From contig NZ_CP029797.1 in NCBI RefSeq assembly GCF_003268595.1, forward strand, positions 3,183,501 to 3,247,500: a DNA stretch of 64,000 bases, written 5' to 3'. The position numbers and the translations under genes are program-made. This document shows positions 37,919 to 46,081 of this stretch, one piece after another. Origin of the DNA: Paraliobacillus zengyii. GTDB lineage: Bacteria; Bacillota; Bacilli; Bacillales; Amphibacillaceae. Position 1 is the stretch's first letter; the number at the start of each line of letters is the position of its first letter. Under the pieces are notes generated by a model, which did not search any database, was not told where the DNA came from, and saw only the letters and a list, made by a program, of their open reading frames with translations.

Positions 37919-38746
37919 TTATGTTAATCGAGCAATTTGATTTACTGCTTTATCCATACTTTGATCATATGCTTGTAATACTTTTTGATTCGTTTCAAAT
38001 GAACGATAAGCTTGCATCATATCTGTCATTGCTTGCACAGCATCAACGTTCGAGTTTTCTAAGTATTTCTGTTGAATAGAAAATGTTACATTAGCGTTAT
38101 CTCGAGCATTCTCGATTGCAACACCATCTTCTCCTAATGCAAAAAGATCTTCATCATCTTTTACCATATCATTCACATTAGGACTATAACCAATAGCTAG
38201 AGGAACCGCCTGCTCACCAATTTGTAGCACACCATCTTCTGATACAGTGAAGGTTTCACCATCGGTTTCAATCGGGTTTCCAGCATTATCGAGTACATAA
38301 TAGCCTTGATTTGTAGTTAAAAATCCTTCACCATCGACAGTGAAATTACCATTTCGTGTATAGCGCTCTTCTCCATCCCCATTCTGGACAGTGAAAAAGA
38401 GACCACCTTCTTCATCAGGTAAAACACCATTAATCAGTGCCATATCAGTTGCTGTTCCTGTTTCTTTTAAACTTCCCTCTGTGAAATCAGGAATTGTTTC
38501 CTGTACATAAGCACCCGTATTAATTGATCCAATTGTATTTTGCATTGGGAAATTTAATTGGCCACTAGAAGTTTTAGTTGAACCTGACTCCATGCGTTGA
38601 ATTAATAGTTCAGGGAAAGCTCTAATCGTTGCTTGATCCTGCTTGTAACCTGGTGTTTGTGCATTTGCAATGTTATTAGCTAATGTATCTTGTCTGCGTT
38701 GCTGTGCCATCATGCCACTTGCCGCAGTATAATAACCTCTTAACAA
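37919..38746 (-). CDS. flhO: flagellar hook-basal body protein FlhO (FlgG/FlgF-like)
   Basis: 275 aa, paralogous to FlhP. N-terminal YYTAASGMMAQQRRQDTLANNIANAQTPGYKQ and C-terminal NSNVDAVQAMTDMMQAYRSFETNQKVLQAYDQSMDKAVNQIARL are the axial rod-protein signatures; EERYTRNGNFTVDGEGFLTT lies in the middle domain. The start is a TTG at 38746, with AAAGGGGG nine bases upstream. The mbl and flhO genes are 198 bases apart, so separate promoters are possible. Confidence 0.92.
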   Translation of the reverse strand: MLRGYYTAASGMMAQQRRQDTLANNIANAQTPGYKQDQATIRAFPELLIQRMESGSTKTSSGQLNFPMQNTIGSINTGAYVQETIPDFTEGSLKETGTATDMALINGVLPDEEGGLFFTVQNGDGEERYTRNGNFTVDGEGFLTTNQGYYVLDNAGNPIETDGETFTVSEDGVLQIGEQAVPLAIGYSPNVNDMVKDDEDLFALGEDGVAIENARDNANVTFSIQQKYLENSNVDAVQAMTDMMQAYRSFETNQKVLQAYDQSMDKAVNQIARLT

Positions 38747-38944
38747 AGTACGATTCCCCCTTTCTTCGTTTGAATCATTTTCTATCCACTACAGAAATAA
38801 ACGATCCATTATGTTAAACCTATTTTAGCATAAAATCGACAATTTGTGCGCTATTTTAGTGAAAGTAATCTGTCTAACTAGACAGTAAATACTACCAATA
38901 TGTACTGGTATCTAGTTTTTTACAATTTTCGCAATGAAAATAAC

Positions 38945-39946
38945 TTAAACTATTTTTCGCTTCTCAATTTTATCAATGTTCTCAAGCATAATGCCCGTTC
39001 CTTTTGCAACACAATTCATCGGCTCTTCTGCTAAGATAACTGGCACTTTTAATTCTTCTGCTAGCAATTGATCAATACCGTGTAATAGTGCACCCCCACC
39101 GGTTAGAATGATCCCTCGATCAATAATATCTGCAGACAATTCAGGTGGTGTTTGTTCTAATACCGTTTTACATGATTGCACAATTAATGATACAGATTCG
39201 TGTAATGCTTCTTCTACCTCGACAGAATTTATACTGATTGTACGTGGTAAGCCACTAACCATGTCACGACCACGAATATCCATTGACTCATCACGAGCCC
39301 CTTTAAAAACAGTTGCTACATTCATTTTAATATCTTCAGATGTACGCTCACCTATTAATAATTTATATTTACGTTTTACATAATTTAAAATTTCCCGATC
39401 AAACTTATCACCAGCCATTTTAATTGACTGCGAGGTTACAATATCCCCCATTGAAAGAACAGCAACATCTGTTGTTCCCCCACCAATGTCTACTACCATA
39501 TTACCGCTCGGTTGAAAAATATCCATCCCTGCGCCAATAGCAGCAACTTTAGGCTCTTCTTCTAGGTACACGCGTTTGCCACCAGATTTTTCAGCCGCTT
39601 CTTTAATTGCCTTTTGTTCTACTTTCGTAATATTAGTAGGACAACAAATTAACATCCGTGGTTTAGATAAAAAACCGCGCACGTTAATTTTATTTATAAA
39701 ATACTTTAACATTGCTTCTGTTACATCAAAATCAGCAATGACTCCATCCTTAAGGGGTCTGATTGCTTCTATATTTCCAGGAGTACGACCTACCATTCGG
39801 CGTGCAGCATCTCCAACTTCTAAGACACGTCCTGTTGTACGATCCATCGCAACAACTGATGGTTCATCAAGGACAATCCCTTTTCCTTTTACATGTATTA
39901 AAACGTTTGCCGTTCCAAGGTCAATCCCGATATCCCTAGAAAACAT
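38945..39946 (-). CDS. mbl: MreB-like cell-shape protein Mbl
   Basis: 333 aa, actin-family ATPase that guides lateral wall synthesis. Phosphate-1 loop DIGIDLGTANVLIHVKGKG, phosphate-2 VVDIGGGTTDVAVLSMG, adenosine motif ILTGGGALLHGID. Its neighbours (spoIIID upstream, flhO downstream) identify it as Mbl rather than MreB or MreBH. The C-terminal MNCVAKGTGIMLENIDK is typical. Confidence 0.95.
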   Translation of the reverse strand: MFSRDIGIDLGTANVLIHVKGKGIVLDEPSVVAMDRTTGRVLEVGDAARRMVGRTPGNIEAIRPLKDGVIADFDVTEAMLKYFINKINVRGFLSKPRMLICCPTNITKVEQKAIKEAAEKSGGKRVYLEEEPKVAAIGAGMDIFQPSGNMVVDIGGGTTDVAVLSMGDIVTSQSIKMAGDKFDREILNYVKRKYKLLIGERTSEDIKMNVATVFKGARDESMDIRGRDMVSGLPRTISINSVEVEEALHESVSLIVQSCKTVLEQTPPELSADIIDRGIILTGGGALLHGIDQLLAEELKVPVILAEEPMNCVAKGTGIMLENIDKIEKRKIV

Positions 39947-40191
39947 TCTTAGATCCTCCCTGCTAATAGTGTTACATTTTTGTCCGTATGATTATATACT
40001 ACTTCTAATTATATATAATAGCATAGATAGACTGGTTTAGTTAATCATTTTTTAGATGATGTTGGATTTTTTTGTATATTTGGTTATAATTCAATATTTT
40101 TTTAGTAGTTTGTACGAATTTAGTATGATCATACGGTATGTCGACTTTATAAAATAGATTATTTAAACTAAGGATTGGGAGGATCGTGTGG

Positions 40192-40479
40192 TTATTGTAC
40201 TGATTTCATTGTAGGCTCCGATGGTGTAGGTGGTGTAACTTGATACTTCATCTTGGTCGCTTCACCACCACGAAGGTGTCTGATTGCTTTATGGTGATCA
40301 AGAATATTCTTAACTTCATTTGCTAATTCAGGATTTATCTCTGGTAATCGTTCTGTTAAATCTTTATGGACTGTACTTTTTGAAACACCAAATTCTTTTG
40401 CAATAACACGCACCGTCTTTCTAGTCTCTACAATGTGGTTTCCAATACGAACCGTTCTTTCTTTGATGTAATCATGCAC
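40192..40479 (-). CDS. spoIIID: sporulation transcription factor SpoIIID
   Basis: 95 aa from a GTG at 40479 (HDYIKERTVRIGNHIVETRKTVRVIAKEFG), with GAGGAGG eight bases upstream; this matches the ~93-aa B. subtilis protein better than the ATG at 40509. The helix-turn-helix is VRVIAKEFGVSKSTVHKDL, and the conserved HLRGGEATK basic segment follows. SpoIIID acts in the mother cell, tuning sigma-E genes and activating sigK. An IS1182 copy begins about 240 bases upstream, so the distal upstream region may be altered, but the proximal promoter region looks intact. Confidence 0.95.
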   Translation of the reverse strand: MHDYIKERTVRIGNHIVETRKTVRVIAKEFGVSKSTVHKDLTERLPEINPELANEVKNILDHHKAIRHLRGGEATKMKYQVTPPTPSEPTMKSVQ

Positions 40480-40745
40480 ATCACTAGCCTCCTCGTGTTG
40501 TCTGTCCAAGGTGTGAATGAGACAAGGTGATAGTTGATGTCTTGTTTACTATTTCTTTTACATTTCTCAAAAGTAGGTGTTTTGGTTAGCGCTACATGAT
40601 CACCTTAGACTTGCTTGGTTTGTATCAGTTTATTAGCTAAACTTTTTGATTATGATTAAAATTTGACAAGACAACAAGTGGACAACCATTGTTATTAAAA
40701 GGATCGCATAAAAAAAGAGGCTGGGACAAAACCCAGATAAACAAT

Positions 40746-40790
40746 AAAAAGTTGCATCTTCCAACGGTAGTTGGAAGATGCAACTTTTTT
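40746..40790 (+). terminator. IS-borne terminator upstream of the transposase
   Basis: A perfect 19-bp stem (AAAAAGTTGCATCTTCCAA with TTGGAAGATGCAACTTTTT) and a 6-base loop, symmetric, with T-runs on both strands. It lies between the left inverted repeat and the transposase start and would block transcripts entering from outside. The equivalent in copy 1 is at about 5873-5920. Confidence 0.75.
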
Positions 40791-40874
40791 ATAAAATCGA
40801 AAATTTTAGTAAGTAAAAAAGGATACCTTCTGATAAAATTAAAGTACCACACAATAACAATCGGAGGTATCCTT

Positions 40875-42599
40875 ATGTTTAAAGATTATAACATGAATCA
40901 AGTAATTCTGCCGTTAGATTTTGAAATGAAATTACAAAAAAATGATATTGCCTATACAATCCATGACTTAGTAGAACAAATACCTGATAAAGCATTTTCT
41001 GTTTTCTTACATGAAACAGGTTGTCCTGCTTATCATCCACGCATGATGATGAAGGTTATTTTATGTGCTTACACGCAATCTGTTTTCTCTGGAAGAAAAA
41101 TTGAATCATTACTGAAAGATAGTGTACGTATGATGTGGTTAGCGCAAGGTTATGAGCCAAGCTATCGAACGATTAATCGTTTTCGAGTCAATGAAGAAGT
41201 ACAAGAACTGTTACGCCAATGTTTTGTACAATTTCGATGCCAACTGGTGAAAGAAGAGCTGATTGACCAGGAAGCGATCTTTATTGATGGCACCAAAATA
41301 GAAGCAAATGCCAATAAATTTACGTTTGTTTGGCGAAAAGCGATTGAAAAATACAGTGCGAATTTGGTGGAGAAATCAAATCAACTGTACGATGAATTAT
41401 TGGCAAACGAAATTATTCCAGAAATAGAACGCGAAAGTACGGAAGAACTATCCACTAAAGAACTCGAAAAAGTAGTTGAGAAACTAGAGAAGACCGTTGA
41501 AGGATACGACAAACAGATCGAAGAAAGTAAAGATGTCAGCAAACGGAAGCAGCTTCGCTCTGCAAGGAAAACACCAAAAAAATACCGCAAACAGTTTAAA
41601 GATTACGTAGCACGCAAACAAAAATACGAAAAGGATAGGCTTATATTTGAAGCGCGCAATAGTTATTCAAAGACAGACCATGATGCCACCTTTATGCGCA
41701 TGAAAGACGATTATATGAAGAATGGCCAATTAAAAGCAGGTTACAATGTACAAATTGCGACCGAAGGACAATATACACTCGCATATGACGTATTTCCCAA
41801 TCCAACTGATGTACGCACATTCACTCCTTTTCTAGATAAAATCGAGGAAAGCTTCTTTGAACTTCCCACATATATCGTAGCTGATGCAGGGTATGGAAGT
41901 GAACAGAATTATGAAGATGTCCGCATTAATCGGGAGCGCATCCCGCTGATTACCTACAATATGTATCGAAAAGAGAAGACAAAGAAATATAAGCAAGACC
42001 CTTTTAACACAATGAACTGGGCGTATGATGAAGCGAGTGATTCTTTCCGTTGTCCAAATGATAAAAAAGTGGCTTTCCAGTATCTATCTAATCGAACAGG
42101 TAAAGATAACTTCACCCGATCCTTTAAAGTCTATGAATGTGAAGACTGTTCGGATTGTCCGTTGCGTTCCCACTGTACAAAAGCAAAGGAAGGAAATAAT
42201 CGAAAAATTTATTATAATGAAAAATGGGAACAACAAAAAGCATACACAAAACAGCAGCTTTCAGAAAAAGAAACCGGTAAAATTTATGGCAAACGAAAAA
42301 TAGATGTAGAACCAGTCTTCGGATTTTTGAAGGCTAATTTGCGTTTCACTCGTATGTCAGTAAGAGGCAAGAAGAAAGTGGAAAATGAATTAGGATTTGC
42401 ATTCATGGCGGTGAACTTGAGAAAGTACACGGCTAAGCATGCGCATGGTGCAACAAATCCTGAAAATAATCCAACAAAAAAAGATTCCGACCATCTTCCT
42501 AAGATGATCGGAATCTTTTTCGTTATTTTGGCTAATTATGTCCCAGCCTCTAAAAACATTAACCAACATCGCCATGTCCAGGATCAGCCATTATGTTGA
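40875..42599 (+). CDS. IS1182-family transposase
   Basis: 574 aa from the ATG at 40875 (MFKDYNMNQVILPLDF), preceded by CGGAGGTATCCTT; upstream in-frame codons lie in the inverted repeat and terminator and are rejected. Domains: DUF772-like N-terminus, DDE core with IDGTKIEANANKF and YIVADAGYGSEQNYED, a long charged insert, the zinc-like CEDCSDCPLRSHC and a conserved KIDVEPVFGFLKANLRFTRM. Relative to copy 1, one T is missing near 42526-42531, so the frame misses its own stop and runs out through the inverted repeat for about 16 codons into flanking DNA. The extra tail is probably harmless. Confidence 0.88.
   Translation: MFKDYNMNQVILPLDFEMKLQKNDIAYTIHDLVEQIPDKAFSVFLHETGCPAYHPRMMMKVILCAYTQSVFSGRKIESLLKDSVRMMWLAQGYEPSYRTINRFRVNEEVQELLRQCFVQFRCQLVKEELIDQEAIFIDGTKIEANANKFTFVWRKAIEKYSANLVEKSNQLYDELLANEIIPEIERESTEELSTKELEKVVEKLEKTVEGYDKQIEESKDVSKRKQLRSARKTPKKYRKQFKDYVARKQKYEKDRLIFEARNSYSKTDHDATFMRMKDDYMKNGQLKAGYNVQIATEGQYTLAYDVFPNPTDVRTFTPFLDKIEESFFELPTYIVADAGYGSEQNYEDVRINRERIPLITYNMYRKEKTKKYKQDPFNTMNWAYDEASDSFRCPNDKKVAFQYLSNRTGKDNFTRSFKVYECEDCSDCPLRSHCTKAKEGNNRKIYYNEKWEQQKAYTKQQLSEKETGKIYGKRKIDVEPVFGFLKANLRFTRMSVRGKKKVENELGFAFMAVNLRKYTAKHAHGATNPENNPTKKDSDHLPKMIGIFFVILANYVPASKNINQHRHVQDQPLC
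42475..42520 (+). terminator. IS-borne terminator inside the transposase 3' end
   Basis: AAAAAGATTCCGACCATCTT pairs with AAGATGATCGGAATCTTTTT within the last coding segment (KKDSDHLPKMIGIFF). It ends transposase transcription, and its symmetry means it may also end transcripts arriving on the minus strand from the peptide gene. The equivalent in copy 1 is about 4136-4183. Confidence 0.75.
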
Positions 42600-42714
42600 C
42601 AGAAATATTCACTTCTTCTTCGCCGGTAGATATTATATCCGTCTCTACCAGAGTAACTTGGCTACCTACTAATAAAATAACAGCCAATAACATTGATGAG
42701 AAAATTTTCTTCAT
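42559..42714 (-). CDS. AimP/Phr-like secreted signalling pre-peptide (51 aa)
   Basis: A small gene 40 bases downstream of the AimR-like receptor gene on the same strand. AGGAGGTGAATAATAC precedes the ATG at 42714. The product starts MKKIFSSMLLAVILLVGS, a secretory signal, then a hydrophilic spacer (TDIISTGEEEVNIS), and ends in MADPGHGDVG. This is the architecture of Phr, PapR and AimP pro-peptides: export signal, pro-region and a C-terminal short peptide that is released and re-imported. The mature form may be the last 5-10 residues; which ones cannot be told. The stop (42559-42561) lies 7 bases from an IS1182 end, so the original terminator is probably gone. Assignment rests on architecture and on its neighbour. 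Confidence 0.75.
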   Translation of the reverse strand: MKKIFSSMLLAVILLVGSQVTLVETDIISTGEEEVNISVNIMADPGHGDVG

Positions 42715-42754
42715 GTATTATTCACCTCCTCTAAATAGAGTTATAAAACTGAGA

Positions 42755-43789
42755 TTACATTTTATCCATAGCATGAAGTGGTAACCGAGCGAAAAAAAGA
42801 TCACTTCTTTTTTCAATAAAATCATTATAGGAACTAATAAGCAGCTTTCTATCCTGATATGCTCGTCCAAGGTAATACTTTGTAAATGGGGTAATCTCAG
42901 TAATTCCAATTAGTAATTCTTGAGCCCTTAAAAAGTTCTCTTTTGCTATTTCCAAATGTGCTTGTTCACTCCAATCATTCGTAACAACACCATCTGTTTG
43001 GGCGAAATGAGCACATATAAAGGGGTTGTTTTGATTGTTTATCAAGTTTAATAAACGCTGATCTTGTAAGTTTTCAGCAATTATCTTCGCTTGATTTAAG
43101 TGATACATACAAGAGTTGAAATCATCAAAAATATAGGTTAGACTCAGATTTACATGTAGGTGTGCTTTTTGTTTTTTATTATACATTTTATTTAATAAGC
43201 GAAAGCCATACTTTCTCGCTAAGATAGCTTCATTGCTTTTCCAATAATATGCAAAGAATAACTGATCCAAATTGATATTAGCTAGAGAAATCAACACATG
43301 ATTGTCTAATTTAAGTAACAAGTCTTGTATTTCGTCTAACAAGAAGTTAAAACTTCCATAATCAAACATATCAAAATTTATACTAAGCATTGTATACTTC
43401 ATGACAAACTGTAATTCTTTGTCTTCTGTTTCGATTCTTTGTAACTTTGTTAGAATTTTGTGATGCGGTATCGTCCGAAAACGTCTGGCGAGAACCAGTT
43501 CATAAACAGTAGCCCATTTGTGGTTGATCTGATTTTTACTTTTTTTATTTTTATCTATTAATACTTGTGTTTCTTCATAGAATCCATTCGTATACAAAAA
43601 ATGCATTCCTATTCGCCAATCGACTTCATTTGTTGTGATTAGACAATATTCACTTGTTAATTTGATAACCGTATCATCATCTTTTTCCATACTAGCTACC
43701 GTAATAAATTCGTTTAGATTACTTATTCGATCCATTTCTATCTCGGTACTTTTGTTGTTTTCCTTGCGGAGAGCGTTATCTTGTCTCAT
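42755..43789 (-). CDS. AimR-like (arbitrium receptor family) peptide-binding TPR protein, no evident HTH
   Basis: 344 aa from the ATG at 43789 (MRQDNALRKENNK), with GGAAGGAGGGG upstream. The body is all-helical TPR-like. The C-terminus YYLGRAYQDRKLL..SYNDFIEKRSDLFFARLPLHAMDKM parallels the end of the SPbeta AimR (YYLKGRLEQNKACFYSSIEYF...FLIRLPLLELQKM), and the segment SEQAHLEIAKENFLRAQELL parallels its LQEQAHCFINFNENSKAKEVL, as recalled from the published protein. SPbeta AimR has ~50 further N-terminal residues with a DNA-binding domain. Here that part is absent: a stop codon sits just before the ORF and the DNA upstream is AT-rich non-coding. It may act on a protein partner, as Rap does. The ligand is probably the downstream 51-aa pre-peptide. 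Confidence 0.75.
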   Translation of the reverse strand: MRQDNALRKENNKSTEIEMDRISNLNEFITVASMEKDDDTVIKLTSEYCLITTNEVDWRIGMHFLYTNGFYEETQVLIDKNKKSKNQINHKWATVYELVLARRFRTIPHHKILTKLQRIETEDKELQFVMKYTMLSINFDMFDYGSFNFLLDEIQDLLLKLDNHVLISLANINLDQLFFAYYWKSNEAILARKYGFRLLNKMYNKKQKAHLHVNLSLTYIFDDFNSCMYHLNQAKIIAENLQDQRLLNLINNQNNPFICAHFAQTDGVVTNDWSEQAHLEIAKENFLRAQELLIGITEITPFTKYYLGRAYQDRKLLISSYNDFIEKRSDLFFARLPLHAMDKM

Positions 43790-43987
43790 AAACACCCCTC
43801 CTTCCAAAATCAACCATCACTTATTATTATTTCATATATTCATAATAATTCAACCCTAAAGTCTATATTTTTTCGACAATTTCCTGCAAATATTCAAACT
43901 AGTGATGAAAAAGTTAATTAAGTCTATGATTTAATCAACTATTTTTCATTATACTTTTCTTCTATTCTACTTTAACAATCCATAGAC

Positions 43988-44018
43988 AAAAAAAACATGA
44001 AGGAAAATTCCCTCATGC
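43988..44018 (-). terminator. intrinsic terminator of spoIIQ
   Basis: On the minus strand GCATGAGG pairs with CCTTCATG over a 7-base loop, followed by an uninterrupted run of eight T. It lies just past the spoIIQ stop and separates it from the AimR-like gene. Confidence 0.8.
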
Positions 44019-44031
44019 CTTTTATATTCAT

Positions 44032-44880
44032 TTATGTGTTCGTTGTTGCTCTAGAAGATTCTTGCTCTCCTGTCGACTCATCTGGGTTTGGAACAGTTTC
44101 TGTTTCATCATTTTCTGCTTCATCTGTATCTTCTGCTTCATCTGTAACTTCTGTTTCTTCAGCAGATTCCTCAGCACTTGGAGCTTTAATATCTGCTAAT
44201 GGTTTGTTCAAGTACATTTCTGGATCTACTGCTACGTTGTCTTTTCGGATTTCAAAATGAACATGTGTGCCGCTTGCTTGGCCATATACATTTTGACCTG
44301 AAGTTGCAACACTCTCACCTTGCTCAACCTTTTGGCCCGCTTTGACTGTTACATCTTGTAAACTTGCATAATAAGTAGAAACACCATTCTCATGTTCCAT
44401 TTCTAGTACATAGCCTAGCAATGGATCTTCCTTCACTTCTGTAACCTCACCGCTTAATGCTGCAGTTACTGAAAATGTTTCATCTGAAGCTGATGCAATG
44501 TCTATACCTTTACTTTGGTAGTATTTATTGTTGTATAGAACGAGTGCTTGTTCTTGCTCTTCAGATGTCTTATCGAAATCATAAAATTTTGTTACAATGT
44601 CAGTTTGACTATCTTCCGCTACTGGCATCTTTACGACTTCTGATTGACTTACAACAGTATCTGAATCTTGTTCATAGTCTAATGGATTCCCATTAGAATT
44701 TCCTAGATTCGTCTCTGTATTATCCGTTGCCTCTGGAATCTGGTTATCTAAATTTTGATACCATAGAACACCAGTTAACAATAGTGCAGCAACTGTTAAA
44801 TATACAGCAGGAAAAAACCATTTCTTCTTGAAGATACGTTTCCAACTTTGTTTTGAAACGTTATTATTATCTTCTCTCAT
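44032..44880 (-). CDS. spoIIQ: stage II sporulation protein Q (SpoIIQ)
   Basis: 282 aa, made in the forespore. It binds SpoIIIAH across the septal space to form the channel needed for engulfment and sigma-G activity. A membrane anchor (WFFPAVYLTVAALLLTGVLWY, residues ~17-37) is followed by an M23/LytM domain: SKGIDIASASDETFSVTAALSGEV to GTHVHFEIRKD. The first zinc-ligand His of active M23 enzymes is Ser here (SKGID), as in Bacillus SpoIIQ, so it is probably non-catalytic. A ~50-residue tail after the LytM domain is very acidic (ETEVTDEAEDTDEAENDETE). Confidence 0.93.
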   Translation of the reverse strand: MREDNNNVSKQSWKRIFKKKWFFPAVYLTVAALLLTGVLWYQNLDNQIPEATDNTETNLGNSNGNPLDYEQDSDTVVSQSEVVKMPVAEDSQTDIVTKFYDFDKTSEEQEQALVLYNNKYYQSKGIDIASASDETFSVTAALSGEVTEVKEDPLLGYVLEMEHENGVSTYYASLQDVTVKAGQKVEQGESVATSGQNVYGQASGTHVHFEIRKDNVAVDPEMYLNKPLADIKAPSAEESAEETEVTDEAEDTDEAENDETETVPNPDESTGEQESSRATTNT

Positions 44881-45031
44881 TTTACATCACCTCAGGAACC
44901 ATTCTGATCAGAAACAGGAAATAATATACATCGTTTATCAATTTTTTAATTAATACGATGATATATTTGTTAAACCCTCTTCTAATTCAGTAAAGTTCTT
45001 CGCTGGTAAAACGTTCATCCTAATTATAAGT

Positions 45032-46081
45032 TTAGTTTTTCACTACTAAAGTAGGTGTTGCATCTTCTATTCTTTCTATCTCTGTTCCTTGGTAATAATA
45101 GGTTACAATATCTTGATAACTCTTCCCATCCTCAGCCATACCATTGGCACCATATTGACTCATACCAATTCCATGCCCATAACCTTTTGTTGTAAAGATG
45201 AGATGATCATTTTTTTGTTCTATACTAAAATCACTCGATCTTAACTCTAATGCTTCTCGTATATCTCTTCCTGTGAAGGTTTGTTCTGCTATTTTAACCG
45301 TTTCCACACGATTACTCGCTGTTCTTGTCATGCTAAAATCATTGTTAGATTGAGATAGTGTTACACCTAAAGCTTCTTCTACTTGATCAATCGGAACAAT
45401 CTTTTGATCTAGAAACTTTGGTGAGTCTTGATCCCACGGGCTAGCTACACTTTTTAAATAAGGTAAAGCGTTCTCCCAATAATCTTCAGCATTTTCCGTG
45501 TAACCATTACTAGTTGAAAAAAAGGCTGGTGTAATAGGTTGATCTTCATAGGTTAAAATTTCTCCTACTGTACCTGCAACTGCTTCTTTAATTTTACTTA
45601 TTTTCCAACTGTAGTCACTTCCCCAAACTTCCCTGAGCTCTTCATCACTCTTATAAACTTGGTGCTGAACTGTATCTGTAACATTTGCTGCATCATCTGT
45701 TACATGTGCCAGATAATTAACAATGTAGGTTCTCGCTGCAAGTGCTTGTGCTTTTAATGCTTCCAGTTCAAATTCGGCAGGCATCTCAGAAGCAACAACT
45801 CGTGTTACATAATCTTCCAATAGAACCTTTTCGATTTGATCTGTTTCTGAACGCATTACTTCAACCGTAAATGCTGAGTCATCAGAGGACAATGTAACAG
45901 CCTCTGCAGGCTTTTCTACCTCCGCTTCGGTAGATGTCTCTAATTCTGTCATTTTTGTTGTATGTGGCGCTACAATTAAAGCTGGAACTAACAATATAAT
46001 AGTTAACAACAGTCCTACCAGTAACATACTGCTAGATTTCCAATATAAGCCTCGTTTTTTGTTTTTATTATACGGATGCAT
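45032..46081 (-). CDS. spoIID: stage II sporulation protein D (SpoIID), lytic transglycosylase
   Basis: 349 aa from the ATG at 46081 (MHPYNKNKKRGLYW), with GGGAGGACG upstream, preferred over 46108. A membrane anchor near residues 18-40 is followed by the SpoIID domain: VEKVLLEDYVTRVVASEMPAEFELEALKAQALAARTYIV includes the catalytic Glu of the SEMP motif, and the C-terminus has GYGHGIGMSQYGANGMAEDGKSYQDIVTYYYQGTEI. It degrades septal peptidoglycan during engulfment together with SpoIIP and SpoIIM. The neighbours murA and spoIIQ are as in B. subtilis. Confidence 0.94.
   Translation of the reverse strand: MHPYNKNKKRGLYWKSSSMLLVGLLLTIILLVPALIVAPHTTKMTELETSTEAEVEKPAEAVTLSSDDSAFTVEVMRSETDQIEKVLLEDYVTRVVASEMPAEFELEALKAQALAARTYIVNYLAHVTDDAANVTDTVQHQVYKSDEELREVWGSDYSWKISKIKEAVAGTVGEILTYEDQPITPAFFSTSNGYTENAEDYWENALPYLKSVASPWDQDSPKFLDQKIVPIDQVEEALGVTLSQSNNDFSMTRTASNRVETVKIAEQTFTGRDIREALELRSSDFSIEQKNDHLIFTTKGYGHGIGMSQYGANGMAEDGKSYQDIVTYYYQGTEIERIEDATPTLVVKN

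Larger units (their letters stand above)
40716..42551 (+). mobile_element. IS1182-family insertion sequence, copy 2
   Basis: About 1.84 kb, with terminal inverted repeats AGAGGCTGGGACAAAA (from 40716) and its complement of AGAGGCTGGGACATAA (to 42551). It is oriented opposite to copy 1 at 4108-5949 and is clearly diverged from it, so it is not a very recent duplicate. Both ends contain terminator-like hairpins (40746-40790 and 42475-42520). Its right end stops 7 bases before the stop codon of the 51-aa peptide gene, which is on the other strand. Confidence 0.93.

Noticed and set aside
40689-40874. In-frame extension of the copy 2 transposase upstream to 40689
   Set aside because: It runs through flanking DNA, the inverted repeat and the terminator stem; CGGAGGTATCC before 40875 and the copy 1 counterpart fix the start at 40875.
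4108-42551. Composite transposon formed by the two IS1182 copies
   Set aside because: The enclosed 35 kb includes conserved core genes (fabZ, flhO/P, mbl, spoIIID) in their native order, and the IS copies are diverged.
42559-43789. Prophage or integrative element around the AimR-like gene
   Set aside because: Neighbours are spoIIQ, spoIIID and an IS; no integrase, att repeats or phage structural genes are present.
44032-44880. Active M23 endopeptidase
   Set aside because: The first zinc-ligand His is replaced by Ser (SKGID) and the position next to spoIID fits the non-catalytic SpoIIQ.
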